A DNA stretch of 38,238 nt from Microcaldota archaeon. GTDB lineage: Archaea; Micrarchaeota; Micrarchaeia; Anstonellales; Anstonellaceae. Position 1 is the first letter of the stretch; each line of letters opens with the position of its first letter. Under the pieces are notes generated by a model that saw only the letters and a list, made by a program, of their open reading frames with translations, ran no database searches and was not told where the DNA came from. The translations under genes and the position numbers were made by a program. The DNA lies in the NCBI GenBank assembly GCA_021813025.1, contig JAKAME010000005.1, positions 1 to 38,238 of the forward strand, in the 5' to 3' direction. Positions 1 to 6,011 of the stretch are shown one piece after another.

Positions 1-146
1 GTGCCGAACCGCTCGTACTTGATGCCCTTCTCTTGGAGCAGTTTCAAAAAAGCGGCGTCCACCTTGGCCAAAACCTCCTTGGGGGGAAAGTTGGCCCGCT
101 TGGAGCTGTCGACTCTTGTTTCTATGGCTCTGGGTGGGGCGTTCAT
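1..146 (-). CDS. Partial hypothetical protein (5' end only)
   Basis: An open frame reads from an ATG at 146 leftwards off the window and gives about 48 residues beginning MNAPPRAIETRVDSSK, followed by a charged helical stretch (KEVLAKVDAAFLKLLQEKG). It is absent from the ORF track because it is truncated. A TATA-like box (TTTTTATAG on this strand, about 168-176) lies about 25 bases before the ATG and appears shared with the divergent cbf5 gene, so a leaderless transcript is plausible. I do not recognise the family and too little is visible to assign a function. Confidence 0.6.
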   Translation of the reverse strand, partial: MNAPPRAIETRVDSSKRANFPPKEVLAKVDAAFLKLLQEKGIKYERFG

Positions 147-167
147 GGATTAGATTGGTGTCTAAAA

Positions 168-176
168 CTATAAAAA
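168..176. promoter_or_regulatory. Shared divergent TATA-like box
   Basis: CTATAAAAA lies about 25 bases upstream of the cbf5 ATG at 196 and, read on the other strand, about 25 bases upstream of the ATG at 146. The spacing fits archaeal TATA-to-start distance for leaderless or short-leader transcripts in both directions. Confidence 0.55.
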
Positions 177-195
177 CAAAGAGGCTGGAAGGGAT

Positions 196-1071
196 ATGAT
201 GAAAACAACGCCTACGCCAGCCGAGGAACTCCTTGACTGCTCTTTCCTCATCCTCGACAAGCCAAGGGGGCCGAGCACGCACGAGGTGACAAGCCATATC
301 CGCAAACTGCTTGGAGTGAAAAAAGTGGGGCAGATGGGAACTCTGGACCCGCAGGCATCAGGCGTGCTGGTGATTGGGATTGGAAAGGCAGTGAGACTGC
401 TCAGATTCGTGGATATGAAAGAAAAAAAATACGTGGGAGTGCTGAGAACAAGACAGGCGCCCAAAAATTTGGCAGAATTGCAGGCGGAATTCAACCGCCA
501 ATTGGGCAAAATCACCCAAATGCCGCCCAAGGCTTCCGCCGTGGCCAAGAGGGCGAGGCAGCGAAAGGTTTATGAATATAAGGCGCTTGAACTAATCCAC
601 AATACCGCGCTATTTGAATCCCGCGTCGAGGCAGGCACCTATGTACGGGTGCTGTGCTCCGAGGTCGGCAAGGCGTTTGGCGAAGGCAAAATGATTGAGC
701 TGCGGAGAGTGTCCGTCGGCTCTTTCGGAGAGGCCCAAAGCCTGCGCCTGCCCGACCTGGCAGATGCGGCGTGGAAATTCAGAAAGCATGGTGATGCGTC
801 GGCGCTGCGGAAAATGCTGCGCCCGGCGCATGGGATGCTCCAACTCCCGGCCATTCATGCGGCCGAAGCGGCCCTGGACGCATTCGCCCGCGGATTGCCT
901 CTGGCAATTTCCGGTGTGGGCGGTGCCGAGGCTGTTCGCAAAACGGGGGAATGGATGCAGGCCATAGACGCAAGCGGCCGGCTGGTCGCGATTGTCGAGG
1001 CGAAGGGTTCCGCCCTTTATCCCCGCGTCGTGCTCAAGCCTGCCGGAGGAAAACGGACGAGAGGGGAATGA
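196..1071 (+). CDS. cbf5: Archaeal Cbf5/TruB-family tRNA/rRNA pseudouridine synthase
   Basis: Catalytic subunit of the archaeal H/ACA RNP, which converts uridine to pseudouridine in rRNA and also acts on tRNA U55. The N-terminal motif ILDKPRGPSTHEVTSHIRK and the catalytic loop GTLDPQASGVL (catalytic Asp about residue 51) are clear, followed by KYVGVL and RVEAGTYVRVLCSE typical of the TruB fold. Residues about 210-290 (MLRPAHGML onward) match the position and character of the C-terminal PUA domain. At 291 residues it is somewhat shorter than usual archaeal Cbf5 (roughly 330), mostly at the N-terminus. Two tandem ATGs are present at 196 and 199; a TATA box at 168-176 supports a short-leader start here. 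The protein is followed by tRNA-Ser and the ribosomal protein cluster. Confidence 0.93.
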   Translation: MMKTTPTPAEELLDCSFLILDKPRGPSTHEVTSHIRKLLGVKKVGQMGTLDPQASGVLVIGIGKAVRLLRFVDMKEKKYVGVLRTRQAPKNLAELQAEFNRQLGKITQMPPKASAVAKRARQRKVYEYKALELIHNTALFESRVEAGTYVRVLCSEVGKAFGEGKMIELRRVSVGSFGEAQSLRLPDLADAAWKFRKHGDASALRKMLRPAHGMLQLPAIHAAEAALDAFARGLPLAISGVGGAEAVRKTGEWMQAIDASGRLVAIVEAKGSALYPRVVLKPAGGKRTRGE

Positions 1072-1097
1072 ACTCAAAACTTGTATTCATGCCGGGG

Positions 1098-1158
1098 AGC
1101 TTTTTTCTTTCTCTTTCTGCGGAAAGAGGAAAGAAAAAACCTCGGAAAAAAGAAAGAG
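1098..1158 (+). repeat. Pyrimidine/purine hairpin repeat, copy 1
   Basis: AGC, then TTTTTTCTTTCTCTTTC, a TGCG loop, then GAAAGAGGAAAGAAAAAA, then CCTCGG and a purine tail AAAAAAGAAAGAG. The arms form a hairpin of about 17 bp with a single bulged G. The same ordered modules recur at 4246-4295. It lies between cbf5 and tRNA-Ser in a 380-base stretch (1072-1451) that otherwise holds only that tRNA. It could act as a terminator or processing hairpin for cbf5; function is inference. Confidence 0.6.
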
Positions 1159-1209
1159 AAAAGAAAGAGAGAGTGAAAATGCAACCGTATGATGTGAACT
1201 CGCAATCAT

Positions 1210-1399
1210 GCCGGGATCGCATAACCTGGTAGTGCGCACGCCTGGAATGTTCCTCCTGCAAACACAGATGATTATGATCCTCGGGGGAGGGGAATCAGGA
1301 AGAACCTCAAACTGAAGGGGAGGGGGCGAAGCCCCCGCCCCTGCGGTTCGGAAAGCGTGTGCCCGCAAGGGCTTGAGAGTTCAAATCTCTCTCCCGGCG
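1210..1399 (+). tRNA. tRNA-Ser (anticodon GGA), intron-containing
   Basis: Acceptor strands GCCGGGA (1210-1216) and TCCCGGC (1392-1398) pair perfectly, with discriminator G1399 and no encoded CCA. The D-stem is GCAT/GTGC. The anticodon stem CACGC (1237-1241) pairs with GCGTG (1355-1359) only after removing about 106 bases, giving loop CTGGAAA with anticodon GGA at 1244-1246. A long variable arm (GCCC-GCAA-GGGC) marks a type II tRNA, and the T-arm is GAGAG-TTCAAAT-CTCTC. It sits between cbf5 and uS13. Confidence 0.92.
1248..1353 (+). other. tRNA-Ser intron at canonical position 37/38
   Basis: Folding the exons places an intron of about 106 bases after A37. GGAA occurs at both junctions (1244-1247 and 1350-1353), so the exact cut can shift by up to four bases without changing the mature tRNA. 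The intron contains TTCC (1250-1253), able to pair with the 3' GGAA, and a strong internal hairpin (GGGGGC-GAA-GCCCCC). I did not prove a full bulge-helix-bulge. Confidence 0.8.
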
Positions 1400-1451
1400 T
1401 AAAATAATCATGGAACAAAATCATATTCACGCAAAATGCATGGTGATTGTT

Positions 1452-2249
1452 GTGGCTGAGAAAGTAGAAAAATCAAAAGACAAGCCTCATGATTCCAAAG
1501 AGGCCAAATCAGAGGGCTGGAAGGGCGGCGGACCCGCCAAGCCGGCAGTCTCGGCGGGCGCGCCGAAAGGGAGGCCGGTGGTCGTCCCCAGCGGCCCGAT
1601 TCTGGGCGCCAACGGACAGGAAATCCGCGGCATTGTGCGCATTTCAGGCAAGGACCTCAAGGGGCAGTGGAGCATTCCGCGCTCCCTGCGCTCCATCCGC
1701 GGGCTCGGACTCAACCTCGGCCAGATGCTCTCCGGCATCGTGCTGCGCGAGCTGAAAATACCTGCCAAGACAATGGTGGGCGAGCTTGACGAGGCGCAGA
1801 TGAAGAAGCTGGAGGACATCCTCCAGCACCCCGAGAAATACGGGGCCCCGACATTCATGCTCAACCGCCAGCGCGAGTTCGCGACAAACGAGACCCACCA
1901 CCTCATCGCGGTGGACTTGGGCTACGCGGTCAAGCAGGACGTCGAGCACGAGAAGGACGCTTACACTTGGAAAGGCTACCGCCATGCGTATGGGCAGAAG
2001 GTGCGCGGCCAGCACACCCGCTCCACGGGCCGCTCCGGCATGACCGTGGGCGTGCTGCGCAAAGCCGTCATCGCCAAGGCGGGCGCCGCCGCAGCCACCA
2101 CAGGCGCGGGAGCGCAGGCTGCAGCGCAGGCAAGCGACAAGGGCAAGGCAGCGGGCGCAACAGGCGCCCCTGCCGCAGCCGCGCCGAAGGCCGAGAAAGC
2201 ACCGGCCGCCAAGGCAGCCCCGGCAGGAAAGCCGGCGGAGAAAAAGTAA
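1452..2249 (+). CDS. rps13: 30S ribosomal protein uS13 with long N- and C-terminal extensions
   Basis: Small-subunit head protein contacting the tRNAs and the B1 bridges. The core contains RGIVRISGKDLKG, a helix-two-turn-helix region, and the diagnostic KGYRHAYGQKVRGQHTRSTGRSG near the C-terminus. The ORF track starts at 1410, but GGTGATTGTT immediately precedes a GTG at 1452 with the same 10-base spacing used by the following genes, so I choose GTG 1452 (265 residues). Archaeal uS13 is usually about 150 residues; here roughly 45 extra residues precede the core and about 65 Ala/Lys/Pro-rich residues follow it. It is the first protein gene of the ribosomal cluster, downstream of tRNA-Ser; uS4 follows after 14 bases. 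Confidence 0.93.
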   Translation: MAEKVEKSKDKPHDSKEAKSEGWKGGGPAKPAVSAGAPKGRPVVVPSGPILGANGQEIRGIVRISGKDLKGQWSIPRSLRSIRGLGLNLGQMLSGIVLRELKIPAKTMVGELDEAQMKKLEDILQHPEKYGAPTFMLNRQREFATNETHHLIAVDLGYAVKQDVEHEKDAYTWKGYRHAYGQKVRGQHTRSTGRSGMTVGVLRKAVIAKAGAAAATTGAGAQAAAQASDKGKAAGATGAPAAAAPKAEKAPAAKAAPAGKPAEKK

Positions 2250-2263
2250 GTTAGGTGATTCTG

Positions 2264-2911
2264 ATGGGAGATCCACGACGCTTGATTCCCAAGGCAGAGA
2301 CGCCACGCCGCGTCTGGGACGCCGACCGCATCAAGAACGAGAGCCAGATAAAGACCGAGTACGGCCTGCGCCGCACCCGCGAGCTTTGGACAGGGCTGGC
2401 GGAGCTGAAAAAGGCCCGCCGCTCTGCCCGCGCCATGCTCTCGCTTGGCGAGGCAGGCCGCGAGAAGGGAATGCAGGTCATCAGCAAGCTGCAACGCTTG
2501 GGCATTGCGAAGGGCGACATGCGCCTTGAGGACGTGCTGGGCCTTACTGTCCGCGATTTCTTGGAGCGCAGGCTGCAGACGCTTGTGCTCAAGAAAGGAC
2601 TGGCGCGCACCACGAAACAGGCGCGCCAGCTTGTGGTGCACGGCTTTATCGCCGTGGGCGGCAGGCGCGTCACCATCCCATCATACATGGTGACTCTCTC
2701 CGAGGAGCCGACAATTTCCTATTACAAGGCGATTGACATCGAGCCCCCGCAGCAGGAAGCGCCGAAGGGAGGCGTTGCCGGCCAGCGCGCGGCGCGCGCC
2801 AAGATGGCACAGGCCGCAACTGATGCCCCGGCTTCTGAAGCTGGCGCTGAGGCTGCTGAAGCTGCTCCGAAAGCACCCGCGGCCGCAAAAGCCCCGGCCG
2901 AAGCGGCTTGA
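2264..2911 (+). CDS. rps4: 30S ribosomal protein uS4
   Basis: Primary 16S rRNA-binding protein of the small-subunit body. It begins [20 protein letters not shown], typical of archaeal uS4, and carries the S4 RNA-binding domain in [33 protein letters not shown]. The start at ATG 2264 is chosen over the track GTG at 2255 because GGTGATTCTG sits directly before it. The product is 215 residues; the last 50 or so are an Ala/Glu/Pro/Lys-rich tail beyond the usual archaeal end. It is co-directional and tightly spaced with uS13 and uS11. Confidence 0.94.
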   Translation: MGDPRRLIPKAETPRRVWDADRIKNESQIKTEYGLRRTRELWTGLAELKKARRSARAMLSLGEAGREKGMQVISKLQRLGIAKGDMRLEDVLGLTVRDFLERRLQTLVLKKGLARTTKQARQLVVHGFIAVGGRRVTIPSYMVTLSEEPTISYYKAIDIEPPQQEAPKGGVAGQRAARAKMAQAATDAPASEAGAEAAEAAPKAPAAAKAPAEAA

Positions 2912-2926
2912 TTTTAGGTGATGTTC

Positions 2927-3520
2927 ATGGCTAACGAAAAAACCAAACCGGCCGACGAGAAGAAGGCTGATGAAAAGAAAATTGAGGAGAAGAAGGAGGT
3001 TGCGAGCGAGGCTATCCCCGCTTCGGCCCCTGTTCCATCAACTTCGGGCGCACCTGCCGCAGGCGCTCCGGCCCCAGCTGGCGCAGCTTCGGGCGCGCCG
3101 GGTGCAGCACCTGCCCCAGTCTATCCGCCCCGCGGACCAATCCGCTGGGCGCTCTGCCACGTGTATTCATCCAAGAATGACACCATCCTGACCATCACCG
3201 ACCTCTCGGGCGCCGAAACAATCGCCAAGGCGTCGGGCGGCATGATTGTCAAGGCAGACCGCGAAGAGGGCAAGCCCTACGCGGCCATGCAGGCCACCAT
3301 AAAGGCGGTGACCGAGGCCAAGAGCCGAGGCATCACCGGTTTGCACATACGCATCCGCGCGCCGGGCGGGCACGGCTCAAAGACTCCGGGCTCGGGCGCG
3401 CAGGCAGTGGTGCGCACCATAGCAAGGCAGGGAGTGCGCATCGGCAAGATAGAGGACGTAACCCCAATCCCGACCGACAGCACCAAGCGGCCCGGAGGCC
3501 GGCGCGGACGGCGCGTGTAG
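2927..3520 (+). CDS. rps11: 30S ribosomal protein uS11 with Ala/Pro-rich N-terminal extension
   Basis: Platform protein of the small subunit near the mRNA exit. The C-terminal two thirds match archaeal uS11, including [50 protein letters not shown] and the basic end GGRRGRRV. The start at ATG 2927 follows GGTGATGTTC; the track start at 2918 lies inside this ribosome-binding site. An N-terminal segment of about 65 residues, first Lys/Glu-rich then Ala/Pro/Gly-rich, is not part of the usual roughly 130-residue protein and is probably disordered. Confidence 0.94.
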   Translation: MANEKTKPADEKKADEKKIEEKKEVASEAIPASAPVPSTSGAPAAGAPAPAGAASGAPGAAPAPVYPPRGPIRWALCHVYSSKNDTILTITDLSGAETIAKASGGMIVKADREEGKPYAAMQATIKAVTEAKSRGITGLHIRIRAPGGHGSKTPGSGAQAVVRTIARQGVRIGKIEDVTPIPTDSTKRPGGRRGRRV

Positions 3521-3544
3521 AGGAAAATGGAGGAGGTTGAACCC

Positions 3545-4147
3545 ATGGACATTGCCATTGAATCCGAGGACAGCCGGCACATGGCCTTCGCGCTCAGCAA
3601 AAGCCGCGCGGGATTCGCCAACCTGCTGCGCCGCTTTGCCATGAACCATGTGCCCACATTCGCCATCGACAAGGTGGTGTTCTACGAGAACAGCTCGTCC
3701 CTGTTCGACGAATACCTTGCTCACCGCATCGGCCTCGTGCCCCTCAAGTGGGCCTCCGGCTACAAGCCAGACGAGGAAGTGGTGTTCACGCTTGAGGCAT
3801 CGGGCCCCATGAACGTCACCTCCGCGCAGCTTCAGAGCACCAGCGACAAGGTGAAGGTGGCCACTGAGAAAATCCCGCTCCTCAAGCTCATGACAGAGCA
3901 GAACCTGCGCCTGGAGGCCAAGGCCCTTCAGGGCGTCGGGCGCAAGCACGCCCGCTGGCAGGCCGGCCTTGTGAGCTACGAAATGAGCGGGGACAAGTTC
4001 GGCTTCAAGGTCGAGAGCTTCATGCAGATGGGGCCCCGCGACATGCTTGGCCGGGCCGCCGACCTGCTCGAGGAGAAGTGCGAGGAGCTTGAATCAGACC
4101 TGTCCGCCCTTGCGAAGGGCGCGAAGAAAAAGAAAAAGGAGGATTGA
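3545..4147 (+). CDS. rpo3: DNA-directed RNA polymerase subunit D (Rpo3)
   Basis: Platform subunit of the archaeal polymerase, equivalent to bacterial alpha N-terminal domain and eukaryotic RPB3. The segment FALSKSRAGFANLLRRFAMNHVPTFAIDKVVFYENSS and DEYLAHRIGLVPL are diagnostic. At 200 residues it is shorter than forms that carry an inserted Cys-rich/Fe-S domain; only one Cys is visible, so that domain is absent. ATG 3545 is preferred over 3527 because GGAGGTTGAACCC precedes it with the cluster's standard spacing. It ends in a KKKKKED tail. It follows uS11 and precedes tRNA-Leu and eL18. Confidence 0.93.
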   Translation: MDIAIESEDSRHMAFALSKSRAGFANLLRRFAMNHVPTFAIDKVVFYENSSSLFDEYLAHRIGLVPLKWASGYKPDEEVVFTLEASGPMNVTSAQLQSTSDKVKVATEKIPLLKLMTEQNLRLEAKALQGVGRKHARWQAGLVSYEMSGDKFGFKVESFMQMGPRDMLGRAADLLEEKCEELESDLSALAKGAKKKKKED

Positions 4148-4160
4148 GATTGCATTGCAC

Positions 4161-4245
4161 GCAGGGGTAGCAAAGCTTGGTCAAATGCGCTAGCTTGAGG
4201 GGCTAGTGTCTTAGGACTTCGTGGGTTCAAATCCCTCCCCCTGCA
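4161..4245 (+). tRNA. tRNA-Leu (anticodon GAG)
   Basis: Acceptor GCAGGGG/CCCCTGC pairs perfectly with discriminator A4245. The anticodon stem CTAGC/GCTAG encloses TTGAGGG with anticodon GAG (4197-4199). A type II variable arm (GTC-TTAG-GAC) supports leucine, and the T-loop is TTCAAAT. The T-stem GTGGG/CCCTC has one T-T mismatch. No intron. It lies 13 bases after rpo3, within the ribosomal protein cluster. Confidence 0.93.
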
Positions 4246-4295
4246 AGCTTTTTCTTTCTCCGCGGGAGAAAGAAAAACCTTGGAAAAAGAAAGAG
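4246..4295 (+). repeat. Pyrimidine/purine hairpin repeat, copy 2
   Basis: AGC, TTTTTCTTTCTC, a CGCGG loop, GAGAAAGAAAAA, CCTTGG and AAAAAGAAAGAG. The arms form a perfect 12-bp stem, extendable by AAG/CTT at its base. Module order and sequence match copy 1 at 1098-1158. It begins directly after the last base of tRNA-Leu and ends before eL18, so it could promote termination or 3' processing; function is inference. Confidence 0.65.
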
Positions 4296-4343
4296 GGCAG
4301 TTTGCCCTCATGAAAAAAAATCACGCTGACAATGGTGAACCAA

Positions 4344-4661
4344 ATGGCATACAAGAAACAAACTTCCAAAACCCCGCCTTTCTGGGGCAGAGTGGACGAG
4401 CTTCTGGGCCGCTCCACCCGCAAAATGAAGAAGGGCGTCAATCTCAGCCGCCTTGACAGCCTCACCGAGGCTAACGAGAGCGTTGTGGTGGCTTGCAAAG
4501 TGCTGGGCACAGGAGTGCTGACGCACCCGCTCAGCGTGTGCGCCCCGGCCTTCAGCCGCAGCGCCAAGCTTCTGATAACAAAGTCGGGCGGCAAAGTGGT
4601 GGAGCTGGACCAGCTCCGCAAGCTGAACCCGACTGGCAAGGACCTCGTAATACTCATATAG
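4344..4661 (+). CDS. rpl18e: 50S ribosomal protein eL18 (L18e)
   Basis: Archaeal/eukaryotic large-subunit protein of the L15/L18e fold. Visible features include the conserved VACKVLGTGVLTHPLSV stretch and AFSRSAKLLITKSGGKVVELDQL, which matches the C-terminal L18e signature. The track start at 4332 is inside the ribosome-binding site: GGTGAACCAA occupies 4334-4343 and ends exactly at ATG 4344, giving 105 residues. It follows tRNA-Leu and the hairpin repeat, and uL13 follows after 10 bases, as in other archaeal genomes. Confidence 0.92.
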   Translation: MAYKKQTSKTPPFWGRVDELLGRSTRKMKKGVNLSRLDSLTEANESVVVACKVLGTGVLTHPLSVCAPAFSRSAKLLITKSGGKVVELDQLRKLNPTGKDLVILI

Positions 4662-4671
4662 GTGCATGAAC

Positions 4672-5097
4672 ATGAAAGTCATTGACGCAAAAGGACTGGT
4701 CGCCGGAAGGCTTGCCAGCCAGATAGCCAAGCAGCTGCTCTCGGGAGAGACGGTCTCGGTAGTGAACGTATCGGACGCATTGGTGTCCGGCACGCTCAAA
4801 TACGAGGTGGGCCGCCTCAACTCGCTCAAGCACCAGAAGAGCAAGCAGGACCCCGAGCGCTCGCCCAAATACCCGCGCATTCCCCACCTGCTCTTCAAGC
4901 GCATGGTGAGGGGCATGCTGCCCAAGAAGTCCAGCCGCGGCCGCGAGGCGCTGAAACGGCTGCGGGCCTATTCGGGCGTGCCGGTAACGGTTGACATGGG
5001 CAAGGCAGAGCGCTACGAGGCCATAGCCAAGAGGCCGCCCAAATCAACCACGCTTGGCGCGATGTGCAGGGCGTTCAGCTGGGAGCCGGCGGCCTGA
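4672..5097 (+). CDS. rpl13: 50S ribosomal protein uL13
   Basis: Large-subunit protein required early in assembly. It begins MKVIDAKGLVAGRLASQIAKQLL and contains FKRMVRGMLPKKSSRGREALKRLRAYSGVP, the classic uL13 core. ATG 4672 (141 residues) is preferred: GGTGCATGAAC precedes it with 11-base spacing, whereas the track ATG at 4666 falls within that site. It is followed 15 bases later by uS9. Confidence 0.94.
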   Translation: MKVIDAKGLVAGRLASQIAKQLLSGETVSVVNVSDALVSGTLKYEVGRLNSLKHQKSKQDPERSPKYPRIPHLLFKRMVRGMLPKKSSRGREALKRLRAYSGVPVTVDMGKAERYEAIAKRPPKSTTLGAMCRAFSWEPAA

Positions 5098-5112
5098 ATA
5101 TAGGTGATTGCG

Positions 5113-5550
5113 ATGACAACTCCGAAGAAAACTTCCAAGTCCGCCAAGAAGAAGGGCGGCATAGTCACGCGCGGCAAGCGCAAGGAATGCCTTGCGCGAG
5201 CCTCCATACGCAAGGGGAAGGGCGCGGTGCGCATAAACTCCCTCGCGCTCGAGGCAATACCCAACCGCTACGCGCGCGAGCTCATCCGCGAGCCCATCAC
5301 CATGGCGGCCGAAATAGCGCCTGAAGTGGACATTTCGGTGAGCGTGGTGGGCGGCGGGCAGATGGGCCAGGCGCAGGCCGCGCGCATGGCGATTGCCCGC
5401 GCGCTGGTGGAATACTCCGGCTCGCCCGAATTGAAGGCGAGGATGATTGAGCGCGACAGGTTCCTCCTCGCCGAGGACTTCAGGCGCGTTGAGCCCAAGA
5501 AATACCTTGGCCCCAAGGCCCGCGCGCGCTTCCAGAAATCGTACCGCTGA
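5113..5550 (+). CDS. rps9: 30S ribosomal protein uS9
   Basis: Small-subunit protein whose C-terminal tail reaches the P-site tRNA. The protein contains RKECLARASIRKGKGAVRINSL near the start, the GGGQMGQAQAARMAIARALV helix, and the canonical C-terminus KKYLGPKARARFQKSYR ending in Arg. The start at ATG 5113 directly follows GGTGATTGCG; the track start at 5104 is a GTG inside that site. The N-terminus carries a short Lys-rich leader. It is part of the uL13-uS9-Rpo10 block conserved in archaea. Confidence 0.95.
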   Translation: MTTPKKTSKSAKKKGGIVTRGKRKECLARASIRKGKGAVRINSLALEAIPNRYARELIREPITMAAEIAPEVDISVSVVGGGQMGQAQAARMAIARALVEYSGSPELKARMIERDRFLLAEDFRRVEPKKYLGPKARARFQKSYR

Positions 5551-5568
5551 GTTTGCGAGGTGGATTGT

Positions 5569-5766
5569 ATGTACTTCCCGGTCCGGTGTTTTACCTGCGG
5601 CGCCCCAATTGCCGACAAGTGGGATGACTACGAGTCGCGCGTCAAGGCGGGCAGCAAGGCTGCCGAGGCGCTTGACGAGCTTGGGGTGGAGCGCTACTGC
5701 TGCCGCCGCATGTTCCTCTCCCACGTCAATGTCATGGACAAAATCATGAAATACACAAAGCTTTAG
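5569..5766 (+). CDS. rpo10: DNA-directed RNA polymerase subunit N (Rpo10)
   Basis: Small zinc-binding subunit that bridges Rpo3-Rpo11 to the polymerase core. It begins MYFPVRCFTCGAPI with the CxxC, and ends with the paired cysteines of ERYCCRRMFLSHV, together forming the atypical zinc site of this family. Start ATG 5569 follows GGTGGATTGT. The 65-residue product matches the usual family length. Rpo6 (RpoK) and enolase, which follow it in several euryarchaea, do not follow here; tRNA-Pro and uS2 do. Confidence 0.95.
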   Translation: MYFPVRCFTCGAPIADKWDDYESRVKAGSKAAEALDELGVERYCCRRMFLSHVNVMDKIMKYTKL

Positions 5767-5786
5767 GAGGACATGATTGCATTTAT

Positions 5787-5899
5787 GGGGCCATGGGCTA
5801 ACCTGGTAGACTACGTGCTTGGGGTGCACGTGATCCGAGTGTGGATTTGTCCCGAACTAACGGGATGCTCCGCCGGGAATTCAAATCTCGGTGGCCCCA
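5787..5899 (+). tRNA. tRNA-Pro (anticodon GGG) with intron in the T-arm
   Basis: Acceptor GGGGCCA (5787-5793) pairs perfectly with TGGCCCC (5892-5898), discriminator A5899. The anticodon stem CGTGC/GCACG encloses TTGGGGT with anticodon GGG at 5821-5823 and no intron there. After a TGAT variable loop, CCGAG (5835-5839) pairs perfectly with CTCGG (5887-5891) if about 40 bases are removed, leaving the standard T-loop TTCAAAT. The D-stem is weak (GGCT/GACT with one C-A mismatch). Confidence 0.86.
5840..5879 (+). other. Non-canonical tRNA intron, T-arm position 53/54
   Basis: A 40-base insert between the 5' T-stem strand and the T-loop. A T at each boundary makes the cut ambiguous by one base. 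The insert folds on itself: TCCCG/CGGGA around an AACTAA loop and GTGGA/TCCGC below it. The reading is forced by T-arm geometry, because leaving the sequence unspliced gives only an oversized nine-base T-loop with a long variable region. I could not draw a strict bulge-helix-bulge. Confidence 0.72.
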
Positions 5900-5943
5900 T
5901 TTTATTGTCACAATAACAAAATAGGAAAAACAACCAAGCCGTC

Positions 5944-5973
5944 CCGAAAGTAGCCGTCGGAAAATTCTTTCGG
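5944..5973 (+). promoter_or_regulatory. Leader hairpin upstream of uS2
   Basis: CCGAAAG (5944-5950) is complementary to CTTTCGG (5967-5973), with additional GCCG/CGGC complementarity nearby. It lies in the uS2 leader about 40 bases before the start. A role as regulatory leader or tRNA 3' trailer structure is only inference. Confidence 0.3.
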
Positions 5974-6011
5974 CGAGCATTTGCGGGCTCCTTGGATAAA
6001 TGGTGAAAACT

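Noticed and set aside
1098-1158. Hairpin repeat as part of an insertion sequence
   Set aside because: There is no transposase, no target duplication and the element is only about 60 bases; a miniature element cannot be excluded but nothing supports mobility.
951-1232. Plus-strand 93-codon ORF spanning the hairpin repeat and tRNA-Ser
   Set aside because: The Lys/Arg/Glu run is the translated purine repeat, and the end runs into the tRNA gene.
1976-2641. Minus-strand 221-codon ORF opposite uS13/uS4
   Set aside because: It lies antisense to conserved ribosomal proteins and its Ala/Leu-rich translation mirrors their low-complexity tails.
5044-5829. Minus-strand 261-codon ORF opposite uS9 and rpo10
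   Set aside because: Conserved ribosomal and polymerase genes occupy the other strand; no ribosome-binding site or family signature is visible.
5831-5891. Long variable arm instead of an intron in tRNA-Pro
   Set aside because: tRNA-Pro is type I. Using CCGGG as the 5' T-stem strand gives a nine-base T-loop, whereas CCGAG gives perfect pairing and the standard TTCAAAT loop.
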